Assembly: GCA_037974665.1 (NCBI GenBank)
Contig: CM075767.1
Location: forward strand, 27,305,498 to 27,369,497
Source: Ehretia macrophylla
Lineage: Eukaryota; Streptophyta; Magnoliopsida; Boraginales; Ehretiaceae
DNA: 64,000 bases
Direction: 5' to 3'
A program made the position numbers and the translations under genes. Shown piece by piece: positions 11,574 through 24,601 of this stretch. The notes under the pieces were generated by a model. The model was given only the letters and a program-made list of their open reading frames with translations. It was not told the origin of the DNA and ran no database searches. Numbering within the stretch: position 1 is the stretch's first letter; each line of letters begins with the position of its first letter.

Positions 11574-13474
11574 GTTGACCTAAGCCCCTATGCTGGGGCT
11601 TGGCTCCCGAACCGTACGTGAGCTGCCTCGTATAGCTCTTCCTAAGAACTTGAAGCCCACTCTCTCTAAATAGAAAGAAATTCATTTACAAGACAAAAAA
11701 CACTTTTTCAAAAAGCCTTCGCCCTCCTATTCAACGGGGCTATTAGAGAAAGAGCTTCGTTCCTTGACTTATTTGCTCAGTCAAGCTTCCTTGTTCCTTA
11801 GTTTAGTCTCGATCCATAGTTTAAGACTCCGTTACTTATAGCCTAATCTATATCCACAGCTGACATGACTCTATACCGACGCCTTTCCCTTTGTATATGG
11901 CTAAGTGACTTCGTAACCATAACGTACTTTCTTTCTTAGAATAGCATAGGCCTTCGTCGGGCTTTCGTCCCTTTGCCTATAGATAGCGGCTTGGCTTCGC
12001 TATCGCTTATGACTTGGTATAGAGTTGTGTAGTCCTCGGTCTTACCACCAGAATGCCTATGATATAGTTGTCGGCCTTTTGAATGCCTCATTCCTTACTT
12101 TTCTAAAAAGCCCTTTACGACTATAAAGGATAGGGGGCTGCTCACCTTTAGAAACTTAGCTACTTAAATACTACTCATAAAGTAAAAGCGAACGACATTC
12201 TGTTCTACAGCTACTTTATTAAGATTAACAATCTTATAGTAGAACAACTGTCATACTACTAAAGTACCAAGGAAACCTTCGATTCCCTTTGTTGGAATAA
12301 ACGCAGCCTATTTTAGTTTACATTCAAACCAAAGTAAACCAAGGCTAACCGGTCATGACATCTTATTTGTTGATATTTATTGAGGAGTTTGATGGAGTTT
12401 AGCTAACTGAATCCATAAACTGTCAAAGTAACCGTCACTGGTACTTTTTTTATTTGACTCTATAGGTAGATATCTGTGGGGCTTGCGTAATGTAGTTGTA
12501 TTGTACTTAAGGCTGCATTGTAGTAGCGCTTTTGATTTTTGAAGATCTACTTAACTACCAAAGGCTTATGGGACTCCCAGGCCGGGACATCTGGCAGAAT
12601 GCTTGGCCTCCTGCGTTGGAAGCGACACCCGAAGGGTGAGTTTCTGGCGGTTATCTTAACGCACTAGATAATAGGCATTAGACATTCTGAGCTGGAAGGA
12701 GGCAAGCAAATGAAGGGAGGCACTACGGGCAGACTACAAGAAACAAAGCTTCATAGACTCGGCAAGTCGTTTATAGAATGTCGACTACTATTTTTCACTT
12801 CATTTCAAAAAATAAGGGAAAGTGGAAGGATGTTTTGCTTAGCGAGCTTCTAGAAAGCCGACCACTACATAAGTTGCTGGTGGAGTAAGCTCTTCGAGCT
12901 TCCTTTCATTCGTTGCTAAGCCAAGGTCCTAGATCTCTGAGTTAGCCCGCGCTTTTTTGAAGAATCCTACACCCATGGGCATATGGCCTGGTAGGCCTTC
13001 CCTTTCCGTTGGAGCTTCATGGGCGTTGCCCCGTTCCCCAATCAAATGTTCAGATGTAAACTATACTCCCCGAGGAGCCAAACGGGCATATGGCCTTGCC
13101 TTGCCATTTGACCTCTCTTCCCGTGTGACTAGGAATACTTAGTGACAACCTCTCAATTGTCACCACCTGGCCTCTCTTGCTACCATGGTAGCACCTAGTG
13201 TGGTCAACGCCAATCTTGTTTGGGAAACGAAGCTTACACTCATTCACATTGGTTCATCCTGCTATGCCCTGGGCCTTTTGCTCTTCTAACGTAAAAGGTG
13301 GCCAGCCATTCATCAAGGCCCAAGAATCCGCTAGACATCTCAGCGACGGGATTTGATACCCGCATCCGATCGAAGTTCCATTTCAGTGCCCCCTAGCCTA
13401 ACATAAAATAAAGGAGAGCTCTTTCTAGGTGGGTCGTTTCACGCAAGACATTGCTTAAGACCAATAGGTCACAC
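11574..13474 (-). other. rpl2 group II intron, about 1.9 kb
   Basis: The segment separates the APV end of rpl2 exon 1 from the TYIIASHQ start of exon 2. The 5' edge on the minus strand reads GTGTG, the group II consensus, and a domain V lies near the 3' edge. No maturase frame is visible. Within it, about 12330-12450 and 12853-12885 resemble 42770-42880 and 42951-42985 elsewhere in the window. The 61-codon frame at 12957-13142 is not recognised. Confidence 0.65.
11609..11638 (-). ncRNA. Group II intron domain V (rpl2 intron)
   Basis: On the minus strand it begins GAGCTATACGAGG and ends CACGTACGGTTC, the two arms of domain V. It is 30 nt rather than 34, with the GAAA-type loop apparently lost, so it would not be catalytic as it stands. 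It lies about 35 nt upstream of rpl2 exon 2. Confidence 0.75.
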
Positions 13475-14355
13475 GACAGGTGCATGATCGACTTTGCATG
13501 TTCCATCCTTTGGCCATTCGCCTATCAGCTTGGCAGGCAATCTACCTTAATCCGACTTCGTCTTCGATTTGTTATTCTCAGAAGCTCCAACAAGCCCTAA
13601 GGTCTCTTGCCGCCTAAAACTCTGCCAAGAGAGCACTGCTTTACGTTTGATCCTATGTGCCCAGAGAATGCTATGTGTTCTCCACTTTCGGATCTCGCAA
13701 AGAGAGAACGTGTTTTTTTCTATGACTTTCTCTTTCATTCGTGGAGTGAAGAAAGTGGGCTTTGCCCCAGCTACCGCTATCCTTGGGAAACCAAAAGAAC
13801 TATAGAAGGAAAGGGATGCAGTCTCTACCTTGGCCTTTGGAAAGGAGAAGGCAGAGAAGAAAACGTCCTTCGCACAAGTTTTTTTGCTTTCTGCGCCCTT
13901 ACTATTAAAGGGGCTCTTCGACCAAGAAGACATTCTAGTAGGAAGGCCGACCACTACATAAGCCGCCATCAGTCCAAGAGAGAATCAAGCTACCTTTATT
14001 TGATCCACCTTCCCGGGCAGGGAAGAGAACGAAAATGGACTGCGGATAGGGGTCATGGTAGATTCAAGGATCTTAGGCGGTGGAGAAAACTCTTTATCGT
14101 GTTGCATTTTATCTGGTGGACCCCCTCGATCCATCGTACTAGAGCGATTTGAGAAGAACAATTAGGCTTATATTCTATCATTTTTACAATGCCCATAGAC
14201 GAAGTGCTTCGTTTCAGATCAATTCTTTGCTGCAATCGCTTCTATCCACCCCCTCTGTGAACAATCGTAATATGCCCTGAGGAATTCCTACCAACAGAAT
14301 TTCCTCTACTCAAAGTGAATTGTCTAAGTGCTCTCCCTTCTTGGCTTTGTCTCAT

Positions 14356-15031
14356 TGTCTATCTCATAATCATTCAATTCCGTCTGAATTAGTACCTACT
14401 CCTACTCCTTCTCGTCCTTCATCGTCCTTAGTCCTTTTTACATAGCAAAGTCGGCTGCCAGTGGGTCGGTCACCTTCTAGCCAGTGACTAGCTCCGCTAT
14501 AGAGCTAGGTGTACACCGCCACGTCGAGACTCTCTTTTGAAAGTGAGATCACCACCGACTTTCAGAAGAGGGAAAGATCCCTCCTAACTAACTGAAATAG
14601 TTAAGTGAAAGGAGCCGGCTTACCCACTCCCATTTCCCTCCATTGCTAGGAGCCTCGCCCTATTGACTTGATATGTCAAGAAGATTACAACCTACAGTGG
14701 ATCACCTTTTGCTTAAAAAGGCCTACCCATATCATATATATGATAAAGGAAGCAGGCTCTTTTTTGCTTTTTATTTGATAGGTTTTGTTGGGGGGTATAA
14801 TATGATATGTATAACACGTTCATACTCTATCCATTAGGATGTTCCCCCTTTCAAGAGCTCCGCTAGGATTCTAACTTGGTTACCTAGCATTGAATTAGGT
14901 AGGACACTAGTCCTACTTCTAAGGATAGATAGAAAAAGAACTAGTAAGTCCATTATTTGTTTGTGGTACCCCTAAGATACTTTATTCCTTTCCTTTCAAC
15001 AAAAAATCAAAGGCAGCCTACCTGCTTTGTA
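14356..15031. other. Spacer between rpl2 and atp1 copies
   Basis: No gene seen. It contains CTACTTCTAAGGATAGATAG near 14911, which recurs near 21930, one of several short dispersed mitochondrial-type repeats. Confidence 0.5.
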
Positions 15032-16561
15032 TTAAATAAAAGCTTTCACACTTTCTTTTAAGAATTCATCTGGTTCCATCTTTCTTTCGTTAGTTAAGCC
15101 ACCTTTTTCTAAAAAGGATTGTAGTAATTCTGGTTTTACACTATTTGGAATGGCTCTCTCAAATTGAGAAATTCTGTCTAGTGGCATTCGATCACAGAAT
15201 CCATTGACAGCTGCATAAATGACTAGAATTTGTTTTTCAATTGGAAGTGGTACATATTGTGGTTGTGTCGATACTTCTGTCAGTCTTGCACCTCTATTGA
15301 GTAATGCATGAGTCGCAGCATCAAGGTCTGAGCCAAATTGAGCAAAGGTGGCCACTTCGCGATATTGTGCCAATTATAGTTTTGAACTACCGCAGACTTG
15401 TTTTATAGCTTTCAATTGAGCGGCAGACCCGACGTGACTGACAGATAAGCTGACGTTAATAGCATGTCTAATTCTGCGATAAAAGAGCTCTGTTTCCAAA
15501 TAGATTTGTCCATCAGTAATGGGGATCACATTGGTGGGAATATAGGCCGATACGTCTCCAGCTTGTGATTCAATGATGGGTAAGGCGGTGACCGCTACCT
15601 GCGCCTGTCTGGTCTGATCATTTAGCCGCTCTTTCTAAGAGACGGGAATGTAAATAGAAAACATCCCTTGGGAAAGCCTCACGACCTGGTGGTCGGCGTA
15701 ACAATAATGACATTTGTTGATATGCCACCGCCTGTTTACTAAGATCATCATAGATTATTAATGTGTGCATTCCATTATCGCGGAAATATACCCCCATGGC
15801 ACACCTAGAATATGGGGCAAGAAATTGTAGAGGAGCAGGATCCGAAGCAGTGGCTGCTACAAGAATATAATATTCCAAAGCATTTGCTTCTGAAAGAATT
15901 TGAACTAATTGTGCCACAGTTGAGCATTTCTGTCCAATCGCTACATTGACACAATACAATCTCTCACTCTCAGAGGTGGCCCTTGAGTTCATTTGTTTTT
16001 GGTTTAATATGGTATCGATAGCAATAGCAGTTTTTCCAATTTGTCGGTCCCCGATTATAAGTTCTCATTGACCACGACCTATAGGAACCAGACTATCTAC
16101 CGCTTTTAACCTTGTTTGCATAGGTTCGTGCACATATTTATGTTCAATAATCCCAGGGGCTTTCACTTCGACACGTCTTCGCTCATGATCGCTTAGAGCC
16201 CCTCTTCCATCAATAGGTACTCCCAAGGCGTCGACCATATGCCTTAGCATAGCCTTCCCGCAGGAACATCTACAATGGATCCAGTACGCTTGACAAGATC
16301 TCCTTCTTTAATAGCAGTATCACTACCAAAGACAACAATCCCTACATTCTCATTCTCAAGATTCAAGGCTATTCATTTCACACCGCTGGCAAATTCAACC
16401 ATTTCCCCAACTTGAATCTTGTTCAATCCATAAACACGTGCAATCCCATCTACAACTAAGACTACTTCATCAATCTCATCCACTTGAAAATTCGTGTAAA
16501 AGTTGTTAATTCGACTTTCTAATAGAGTCGTTAGTTTCGCAGCTCTAGGAGAGAGTTCCAT
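15032..16561 (-). pseudogene. atp1: Mitochondrial atp1 pseudogene, near full length
   Basis: Copy of the alpha subunit of the mitochondrial F1 ATP synthase. It begins MELSPRAAKLTTLLESRI at the ATG at 16561 and spans 1530 nt, about the usual length of this gene. Recognisable blocks are GDGIARVYGL-like (here VDGIARVYGL), [18 protein letters not shown], the Walker A region GDRQIGKT (family GDRQTGKT), [33 protein letters not shown] and the C-terminal [21 protein letters not shown]. The frame is broken at least five times: TGA for GGA after FASGVK, a one-base loss after the VPAG motif, TGA for CGA after GRGQ, TGA for CGA after ERAAK, and TAA for GAA before LAQYREV. It cannot make the subunit. No intron is expected in atp1. 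Confidence 0.95.
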
Positions 16562-17269
16562 AATGAAATTACAAATCGAGTTAAGGGAGAATGCTGCTTT
16601 CAAATCAAATCAAAGATCTTTTTTGATTTTCTATTCATTAGGGGCATACCCAGGCTTTGCTTGATATATTTGGTTTAACCCCTTTTTTTAGAGTCTTTAT
16701 TTCATCATTCTAATTTTCAAGAATTAATGAAAGAGATTTTTTATTCACTTCTTTGACTTTGATGTATTCGTATTTGAAATCTCGCGCTCTCGTTTTTGTT
16801 TAATAATCTCTTCTAGTTAGTTAACATTCGATCTAGCTTGGCAACGAGCTTTATCTTGGTAGATAGGGGCACTTTATTTTCTTATCTTATCTTAGTGCCT
16901 TCTTCTCCTTTATTCTCGTAACACTCAAACAACTTTCCTGAAAAAGGTGAACTTGGGGAATAGTATCTTTGGTGAAAGAAAGAATGGTTAGGTCAGAAGC
17001 ATGATGCACGCACTTCAATCCAAAGAAGGACATAAGCAAGACAAATCTTTTTTTCTTTCTCTTTCTATAAGAAATTACGTAATGGTTTACGGGCTAAATC
17101 ATTACATATGGAGAGGTGCAAAGGAGAGATGTACCAGTTAGATGATAAGAATTACCAGGGTCTGCCAGCGGTATTTGATTGAAATAGTGTTGCACCACTA
17201 TGAATGACTTTCTTTAATTATATAGCCCCTCTTCTAATTCCACAAATAGATTCAATCCATTAGGTTTTG
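16562..17269. other. Former atp1 upstream flank
   Basis: AT-rich mitochondrial-type DNA upstream of the atp1 start. No gene, tRNA or clear mitochondrial promoter was recognised. Confidence 0.45.
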
Positions 17270-17570
17270 ACTCTATCTTCTATAGATTGCACTAGTTTGC
17301 CGAGCCATAGTTTGCTTGTTTTAGTCCATACAAGGCTTTCATCAGTCGACTAAATAGATGTGAAGAAACTGATCGCCCTAGCGAAAGCTTCATGGACCTC
17401 ATGTACTTTTCCATTCAGAAAAAAATACCCCACATCTCAGACGAACGAAGACTACTTTCTCGCTGTGGCAACTGCAATCAGAGCCTGTACAAAAAGTAAC
17501 CTTTTCCAGTGGGGCAAAAGTCTTATCAGATCAATACCAAGAGTGAGTCTAAATTTCCCTCAATAGTAGT
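17270..17570 (-). mobile_element. Ty1/copia reverse transcriptase fragment (fossil)
   Basis: On the minus strand, stretches such as DKTFAPLEKV, FFLNGKVHE and ALYGLKQA match conserved segments of copia-type reverse transcriptase, in the family order. Only a piece of about 300 bp is present, with no LTRs, gag or integrase beside it, and it is decayed. It sits in mitochondrial-type DNA; plant mitochondrial genomes are known to hold such scraps, so it may have been there before the move to the nucleus. Confidence 0.7.
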
Positions 17571-17787
17571 ATTTCCATCAGTAAGAGGTTTGGAACCCCT
17601 CTCTATCTAATATGGTAATGAACGACGGCTTCTGCAAGACTGGAAATTCCTCAGATATGGGCTTGCTGCTACTGAGGCTCGAAGACCTCACTATCATTTT
17701 ACGGCTTCAAAGAAGAATGAACAATGCCAAGAAAAGTACTATGCTGAGATTAAAGCATATGGGTATCACAAATAAAAACGACGTACC

Positions 17788-20247
17788 TGTCACGCCCCGA
17801 CCCAACCCCCAACTAAAGGTTAAGTCCGGACCCGACACACGGACAGAGTCTCCCCTGTACCGTGGACATTCTGAACACCTGTAAACTTGCAAATAAGGTA
17901 TCTACAAGGTAAACAAACTTTTCAAGGCTCTATAAATAAAGATTCAAGGCCATCCGAGCCTTGAAACAACAACAACTCCAAAACCACACAAACATGCAAG
18001 AAATTTGTTTATAACATAGTAGTAGTCATGACATTCTAGGATAACTTTAAAAACAACTTAAAAGATAAGGCATACTACATTAGCCATTCACTCCCAATCA
18101 TGCAAGGAACTAAAAGCAAGAATAAAAGTTATTACAATACATGGCTTCCAAATCTACACCACAATCAACTATCCTTCAAATTTACACAACAGGCATATAC
18201 ATAGCCCTTAGGCCACAAAATAGGATATAAGACAATTAGTTGAGCCTTCCACAAAGCAGCAAGAAATTAAACCACCTCAAGCTATCAGGCACAGCAACTA
18301 AGGTAAAGGATCAATCTGAACTTCCTCCTCCTCAACTAACTCAACAAGCTGGGGATCACCCTCAGCGTCTCCTGAAACATATATCGAGGTATGAGCAACC
18401 ACTGTTGCCCAGTGAGGGATATAGTTATACAACAATATCACTTAGACAATTTAAGAAACAATGATATCTTAAGTAACCACACATTTAAAAGGATACATTT
18501 CACACAATCCCCTATACACCAATCTTCACTGGTCTTCATTCACGATCCACGAACCACGAGCACGATCACGATAAGCCGGTATAATCCCCAAACACTCCAG
18601 TGGGTGTACTCCGGATGTACCCCGATAATCCTACGACCCAACATCCCCTGGCAATCTCTAGACCAGGCGAATGAGGGACTAGGGCACGGAGTTTGAATAT
18701 CCACCGGCAAGCCCTCTGCCGCCCAGCCGATATTCAACACATCCGCCCCTGACACTATGGTTGCGCAACCACGATGCAATGCACTTAACAATGGCAAGTT
18801 AATAGCAATAATATAAGCATTAACACATAGGATGATCAACAAAGTAGGTTGACCTCGATGCAATTAGAATAGAAGCAATTATAGAAGCTAATAAGCAGTT
18901 TACAAAGGAGCATGTACAAAATAAGCATAGAATCATACCAAAAGCTCCAAATCAACTTGAAACCACATATAAACACTTAAGGAGTCATGCCATGGGTTTA
19001 GAAATGTGAGAAAACCGAAATTGCACCTAAACCCCTTTGTTTTTCAAACTATTTCTCTTCCAAACCAAGGTTAATGATTCCATTTTCAAAGGAAACTCTC
19101 CCAACCTTCTAACTAACCCTCAAGGTACCCTCTCAACCCTCTAACTCATTCAAATGCCCGCGATTACCCCGAAAGCCCCAAATTCCCTCTTATGGCTTTA
19201 AACTACACATACATCGTCCCGGCTTCAAACAAGGGATATCAAGGCTTCTATAGCACCTAGGTAGCCTAAGGATACTAGAATTGAAGCCCGAATTCACCCG
19301 GATTCACATTAACCCCGAAAGTCCTTTATTAAAGTCGACTATTTTACGTTTTATGCGATTATCGAGCAATGTAAGTGCACGGGGCTATTAGACTACCTTC
19401 ATTAGCACCTAAGGCTTCTATTAGGAGCGTTGAATCAAGCTAATTCGAGCAATTACGCAAAACCCTAGAAAAAATGTCACTATTCACCCTAACAATCAAA
19501 CTAACGATTCTAACTGTTTAAATTGCGAAACGATGGCTCAAATATGTTCTCTAGCATTCATATACATGGTATAATAGCATAGATAATTAATACAATGGAA
19601 TTTGAACACATTTTCAACAAATCAAGAAAAGAGCAACTATTTAGAAATGCAAAAATAAGCTGTGAAATCCCTCACCAATGCGCGTAGGAGCACCTAGGAA
19701 CCTTGCACACACCCTAATCCACTAGCTCAAGGGTTGGAGTGGCTTGAATTGAAGGATTGAATAGCAAAATCTGATTTTCCTCCACTGTTTGCTGCTGTCG
19801 GCCTTCACTGCTGTTTTCAGCTTTTTATTTTTTTTTTCTTTTGCATTTTATGAGCTTATGTTGATATATAAGGGGTAAGGTTGGGTGGGGTCAATTTTGG
19901 GTGTTTAAGTGGCTTCTAAAATGCACGTTGAAAGCTTAGAAACGAGCCTAAGGTGAAACACGTGTGCTAGTTAATTAAATCTCTAAGTTAGTTACGTAAC
20001 ACTATTCATTTAACTACAAAAATCATTTTCTAAATGAGCTCTCCTATCGCTTCTAGCTCAATTGCACATTTTTTCCACTACTTTTACAATTAATATGATT
20101 TAATAAAAATGCTAATTAACCAATAGAATGCAGTTTAAAAATGGAGTGAATAGTAACTTAAGAAGGCAGTTAATAAGACATAGAAATAGATGCGCAAACA
20201 AAGGATGCAACAGTAACTAAATGCATGGCTAAAACTCGGGCGTCACA
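17788..20247 (-). repeat. Solo LTR of a Ty3/gypsy-like element
   Basis: The unit starts TGTCACGCCCCGACC and ends GGGCGTCACA, and is flanked by a perfect 5-bp duplication GTACC (17783-17787 and 20248-20252). No internal region is present, so this is one LTR left after recombination. The segment near 20030-20110 (GAGCTCTCCTATCGC onward) is close to the LTRs at 59.4-63.6 kb, which places it in a related family. The element would read on the minus strand. Confidence 0.88.
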
Positions 20248-23200
20248 GTACCTCAGGCAAGGACGAAAGGCCAACGAGCTCGGGCGACAGATCAATAGTC
20301 GACTCTGGGCGGGTAGCAGTGGAGTCACTAGCCTGTCAAGAACAAAAAGAGGTATAAAGTAACTCAACTAATAAGGAGAGGAAGGTAGATGCTTGACCGG
20401 GGTGGAATCCATTTTTTATGTTGGAGGATACTTTCCAACCTTACTTAAATAGGGGGTATAAATGCCGAAGAAAAAGAGAAGGAGACAGCTCGGAATACAA
20501 CTGAGGGTCAAACTCCAGTTGGCTATCCAAGATCGACGGATCGTCATGAGATTGTCAGGAATAAAACTTCCAATGCTCCTAATACCTCTGGTTCTTCTTA
20601 ACCCTCTCGGGCTCTCGTTGCTGAATTTGACGAAGCAGGTCCCAGGTCCAGGAGAAGAGGTCATAAAACTAGTATTCGAATCAGGTCTAGCTCAGCAAAG
20701 GAGAAGGTGATCTGTAGTGAGAAAGTTTGAATCAAAAAAAAAAAGATGTCTTTCCTCTTTGTAGCAACAGTGTCCAGTCTTTTCGTACTTCTTTGTCTGA
20801 AACTCGGCTCAAGGAAATTCCTTTTCGGGGGATATTTCTTTGAGAAGAATGCAATTTCAAGATTATAATTTAGCCAGATTCAGAATCAACCTTAGAGAAC
20901 CAGATCTTATGGATTATCCCCCCATTCCCCATTTCCCCTTTCTTTAATAATAAGGTAAGCTCGTTAGGTACTGGCGTAAATAGTAATTCCTACCGTTGCT
21001 AAAGCTTTTTCTTTACGGCTTCTTACTCTGATTATCGTTATTCAAGCGGTATCACAGAGAATCTTTCCTTTCATCCTTCTGGCAAGAGTTTGAAGAGGGG
21101 CTTGGTAGCTATTGGGCAAGTAGCAGTTCTAGTCTCAGCTTTCTTGTAGCTTTGGGGATTTTTTAATCCTACTTTAGGATTCAAGAAAAGGCTTCAAGCT
21201 CAAGTGCAAGCTGAGTAAACTTGTTCAGCTTTACTGTAAGTCTAAAGAAATGAGGGGCAAAGTCCACTCGCTATTAGCTCGCTTAAATCTCTGCACTCGC
21301 ATAGTAATGCCCTAGTCAAATCCAGATCTTGTTCTTTTATGAGCGAAAGTCAGAACGAATACCGAGACTCCTTTCTTTTACACCTTATTAGTTATGAAAG
21401 CGGATCGCTTTATTTGTAATGAAAAGGAAAGAGAAGGCGGCTATAGAGATAGAGTTTTCATGGGCAATGAAAGCGATAGGGAAAGTGAAAGATTCTATCT
21501 TTGTCAGGTTTAAGGTAAAGGGCATGAGAGAAAGAAAGTTATTGTTTACGGGCATATCGATAGGAATAAGAACAAGCAGTAAGTAAGGCAATTCTTTCTG
21601 GTAGTAGATGTTGGTAAATCAGAGTCAAATCTATCTTTTCGGAAGCGAAGTCATAACTTATACTGTCCGAAAGGCGCTCAAGCCCTTGTGGATAAATAGA
21701 TAGAACCGTTCTTTCTTTGCAGTTACGGTAAGCAAGTCTATTAGTATAGTACACAACACTCGTTTATAAAAGGCAAATAATTGACGAGCATGAGAGCGAT
21801 GCACTTTGTCTTTTGGTTTTGAACTTCTAAGAGCTTTTGAGTCGGAACTCAAAGCTAGTGCGTTAAGCAAGCTTGTTTGATGTAAGGCTATCGGATCAGA
21901 GAATTCCCTCTTTCAGTTTTACTAGCCCTACTTCTAAGGATAGATAGTTTAGGGAAAGCAAGTGCTGTAATGAGATCTGTCTTTCTCAAGCTCTCCTCTC
22001 AGAAGGTTCAAGGATTATTCTGATTGCACGAGAGATTGCCCTACCTGCTAACTCTTCTCCTTTATGGGTTGACTATCGGGGATCCATTGTGGCTTGTGAC
22101 TAGGTTGGTACGGGTGAATTACCATCAAGCCTAAGTTATCTGGTTCTGGGTCTGGTTCTGTACCTTACCCTTACAACTTTAAACTTCGAACATATTATTG
22201 CAACTCTAAATTCTTTATATAGGGGAAACTCCAACTATGGAATACGAAAGCCCTGTTATCAAATACTAAAGCATTCCCCTTTGATTCTTATTATATGTGT
22301 TCCCCCTTGGATGACACTTTCGAAAGCATAGATACACAAGAAAGAAGTTTCATAGGGGCGTAAAAGTCTCGAAATGCATGTTCGGGCATTGTTTGATACT
22401 ATCTTGGAACTCCTATTTAGTCAAGCAGTAAATATTATGATTGGAAAAGCAGCTAAAGCACCAGAGCTCTTCTAACCAAAACCTATTCTAAAGGAATACA
22501 AGGTCAGTCGATACGAGACTTTTGATGCGATAGAATCCCTAAAAGATTTTCATTCTTTTGGTAGTTTAGGAATGGGGTTGGGCAAGAAGCTCGATGCAGG
22601 GAGTCCCTAATCTTTTAGATTGATCGGGACTTTGTTCCTTAACTTAAGCTTTCACCCGGAGTAGAACCTTCACTGCCTTAATCCCTTAAACGGAACAGTT
22701 AATCGTAGAGCAGGAAGAATTAAGGCTTTCTTTTTGTTTGCTAGACAGGAATGAAATCGAAGGCTACGAATATGAATTCTTGAATGAGGGTAATTTAATA
22801 CTAATTATTAGACAAATAGGGCACTAGAATGCTCTTCTTCCTCCTTCCCTTGTCAGGCCTTTCTAAGAGATAAAGAGGTCAACAAAAAGTTCTTTGAGCT
22901 ATCGACGAAATGGCCAGCAGAGTTTAATTTCAGCATTGAGAACTTCTTTCTTAATCCTCGCCCTTTGGTTGACTTACTCCGTACCTAGAAACATAGTTGA
23001 GACTAGTTGATCTTTGTCAATCCGACTTTCACTCTCTAGCAACCTTTGCTTCATTCGTGGAAAAAAGCCTAAGACAAGAGGGTTGGGTCAGTAGATTGGG
23101 TCGACGAAACCTCTTTCGACAAAAGATCGGAAGGTGGCGATCCTGATCCTGAACTAAGTGACTAACCTAAGGGTCTCCTTCCTTTTTCGCACCAGCTCCA

Positions 23201-24601
23201 GTCGTCTATTTCTATAAAAGAAACAAGGAATTGACAAAGCCAACCGGGAGGTAAAAGCACTCCGCCTATTGTGATAGCGTGCCTTGTAAGAGAATTGGGT
23301 AGTTTTTCCTTTCCCTCATAGTCAATGCATTTGGCTTTCTATTCTATTGAATGGAATGAGAAAAGGCCCGGTAAAGTAAATAAGTAGGATAGATAGTTAC
23401 CCGACTCTGGCCTTGAAACAATGACCTGGTAGAAGTACTCAAAGGTGGAAGATGTCTTACATGCCTAATATAAAGTGAAAGTGTCTGGTTTGATAGAACC
23501 ATGTAGTAGTTGGTCAGAAAGGAAGAGAAAGAGACTCCAACAGACTCGGGCAATACTATTAGGACAGAAAGAGATTGGGGTACGGAGAGTGAAGTAGGAG
23601 AGGAGTGTGGGACCAACCAAAGATGCTAACTCTCTGGGCAGAGTTGCTCTTTATTTAATTTATTTAAAGTGGTTGAGGGAATAAAAGAATTGAGTGATAG
23701 TGATAACGAAAGAGTAGAAATCACTCAATTTACTTTCTGAGGATCAAGAAGATGAGAGATGCCTAGCCGGGTGCCTTTGATAGCGTGTACGGTAGGTATA
23801 GAAAAAAGGGCTAGCTTGCTCATCAGTCGTAGGTGGAAAACTAGGGGGTTTTCAGATTACAAGTACTTGAGTAATACGGTTTTCCCAATCGAAGTTCAAA
23901 TGCCCTTTCTTTCCTTCGTTTGAAAAGTAGGATCGATCTAATGCTAATGTGATTGTTTCTGAGAAATTATGGGTGAGAAAGTTCAACCCTAAGTTTCTCA
24001 ATTGACCTTTGACTCACTCGAAAACTCTTATCATGACCGTCTGATCCAAGTATGCTACGAACCATAGTCTAACTAACTTGTTTTTTAAGGAAAGAAAGAA
24101 GTCATATCTTTGTATATTATAATTAAAGTTGCTCGATTCCGCCCTTTAGCTTGGCAAGTTGATGGAATAACTTCTCTCTTTTTCTACCCGGGGATCTCCT
24201 CTTATACTGTTATTGATATAGAATACATAAGAATGACATTCCCTTCCCCGAAAGCCTAGAAGTCAACCATAACTCTTAACGTTGCAAGGAATAACTATCA
24301 TTTCGTGCCCAAGTCCAAGCACGGGATGAGACTTACCAACTGATCCTAGTGGCTTTGGGTCAGGTCACGAACGGTATTAGATTGATTTGAGCTCTATCGT
24401 CCCATTCTCTAATTAAACTAGTCCACCAGTGAGAGTAGGCAACTCACTAAGTAGAGTCTCTAATGTTAGCAAGATCCGTTGCGCTATTGAAAGGCTCTTA
24501 GCTGCTTATCTAGGATTAGAAAAAGGCGTAACTGGTCTTATCGTAAGGGCTAGGCTACTAGATGGGAAAGAGCCCGCTAAGCTCAAAGCAATGAGACGAT
24601 T
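20248..24601. other. Mitochondrial-type spacer, no recognised gene
   Basis: No known mitochondrial gene or tRNA recognised. Small open frames (20462-20710 plus, 21388-21870 minus, 23344-23616 minus, 24429-24600 plus) have no recognisable domain and overlap one another in several frames. Dispersed words shared with other spacers occur near 21930 and 24315. The right edge ends in CGATT, the target site of the gypsy element. Confidence 0.45.

Larger units (their letters stand above)
10933..14355 (-). pseudogene. rpl2: Mitochondrial rpl2 pseudogene with group II intron, ending in an rps19 tail
   Basis: Copy of mitochondrial ribosomal protein L2. Exon 1 (14355 to about 13475) starts MRQSQEGRALRQFTLSRG, includes RIDLKRSTSSMGIV and IALVRWIEGV, and then the long plant-specific insert MAAYVVVGLPT to QSFRRQETLGLVGA. 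It ends just before a GTGTG group II splice start at 13474. Exon 2 starts at about 11573 with TYIIASHQLEAGNMVMNCDW and includes [27 protein letters not shown] and [17 protein letters not shown]. The copy carries an in-frame stop early in exon 1 (GGG then TAG), a frame shift after WIEGV and further breaks in exon 2. The reading frame runs out through an rps19-like tail to TGA at 10933, 14 bp before the rps3 start. Confidence 0.9.

Noticed and set aside
20462-20710. An 82-codon frame starting MPKKKRRRQLG that could suggest a small basic protein
   Set aside because: A frame on the opposite strand covers the same bases, no family match was recognised and the surroundings are spacer.
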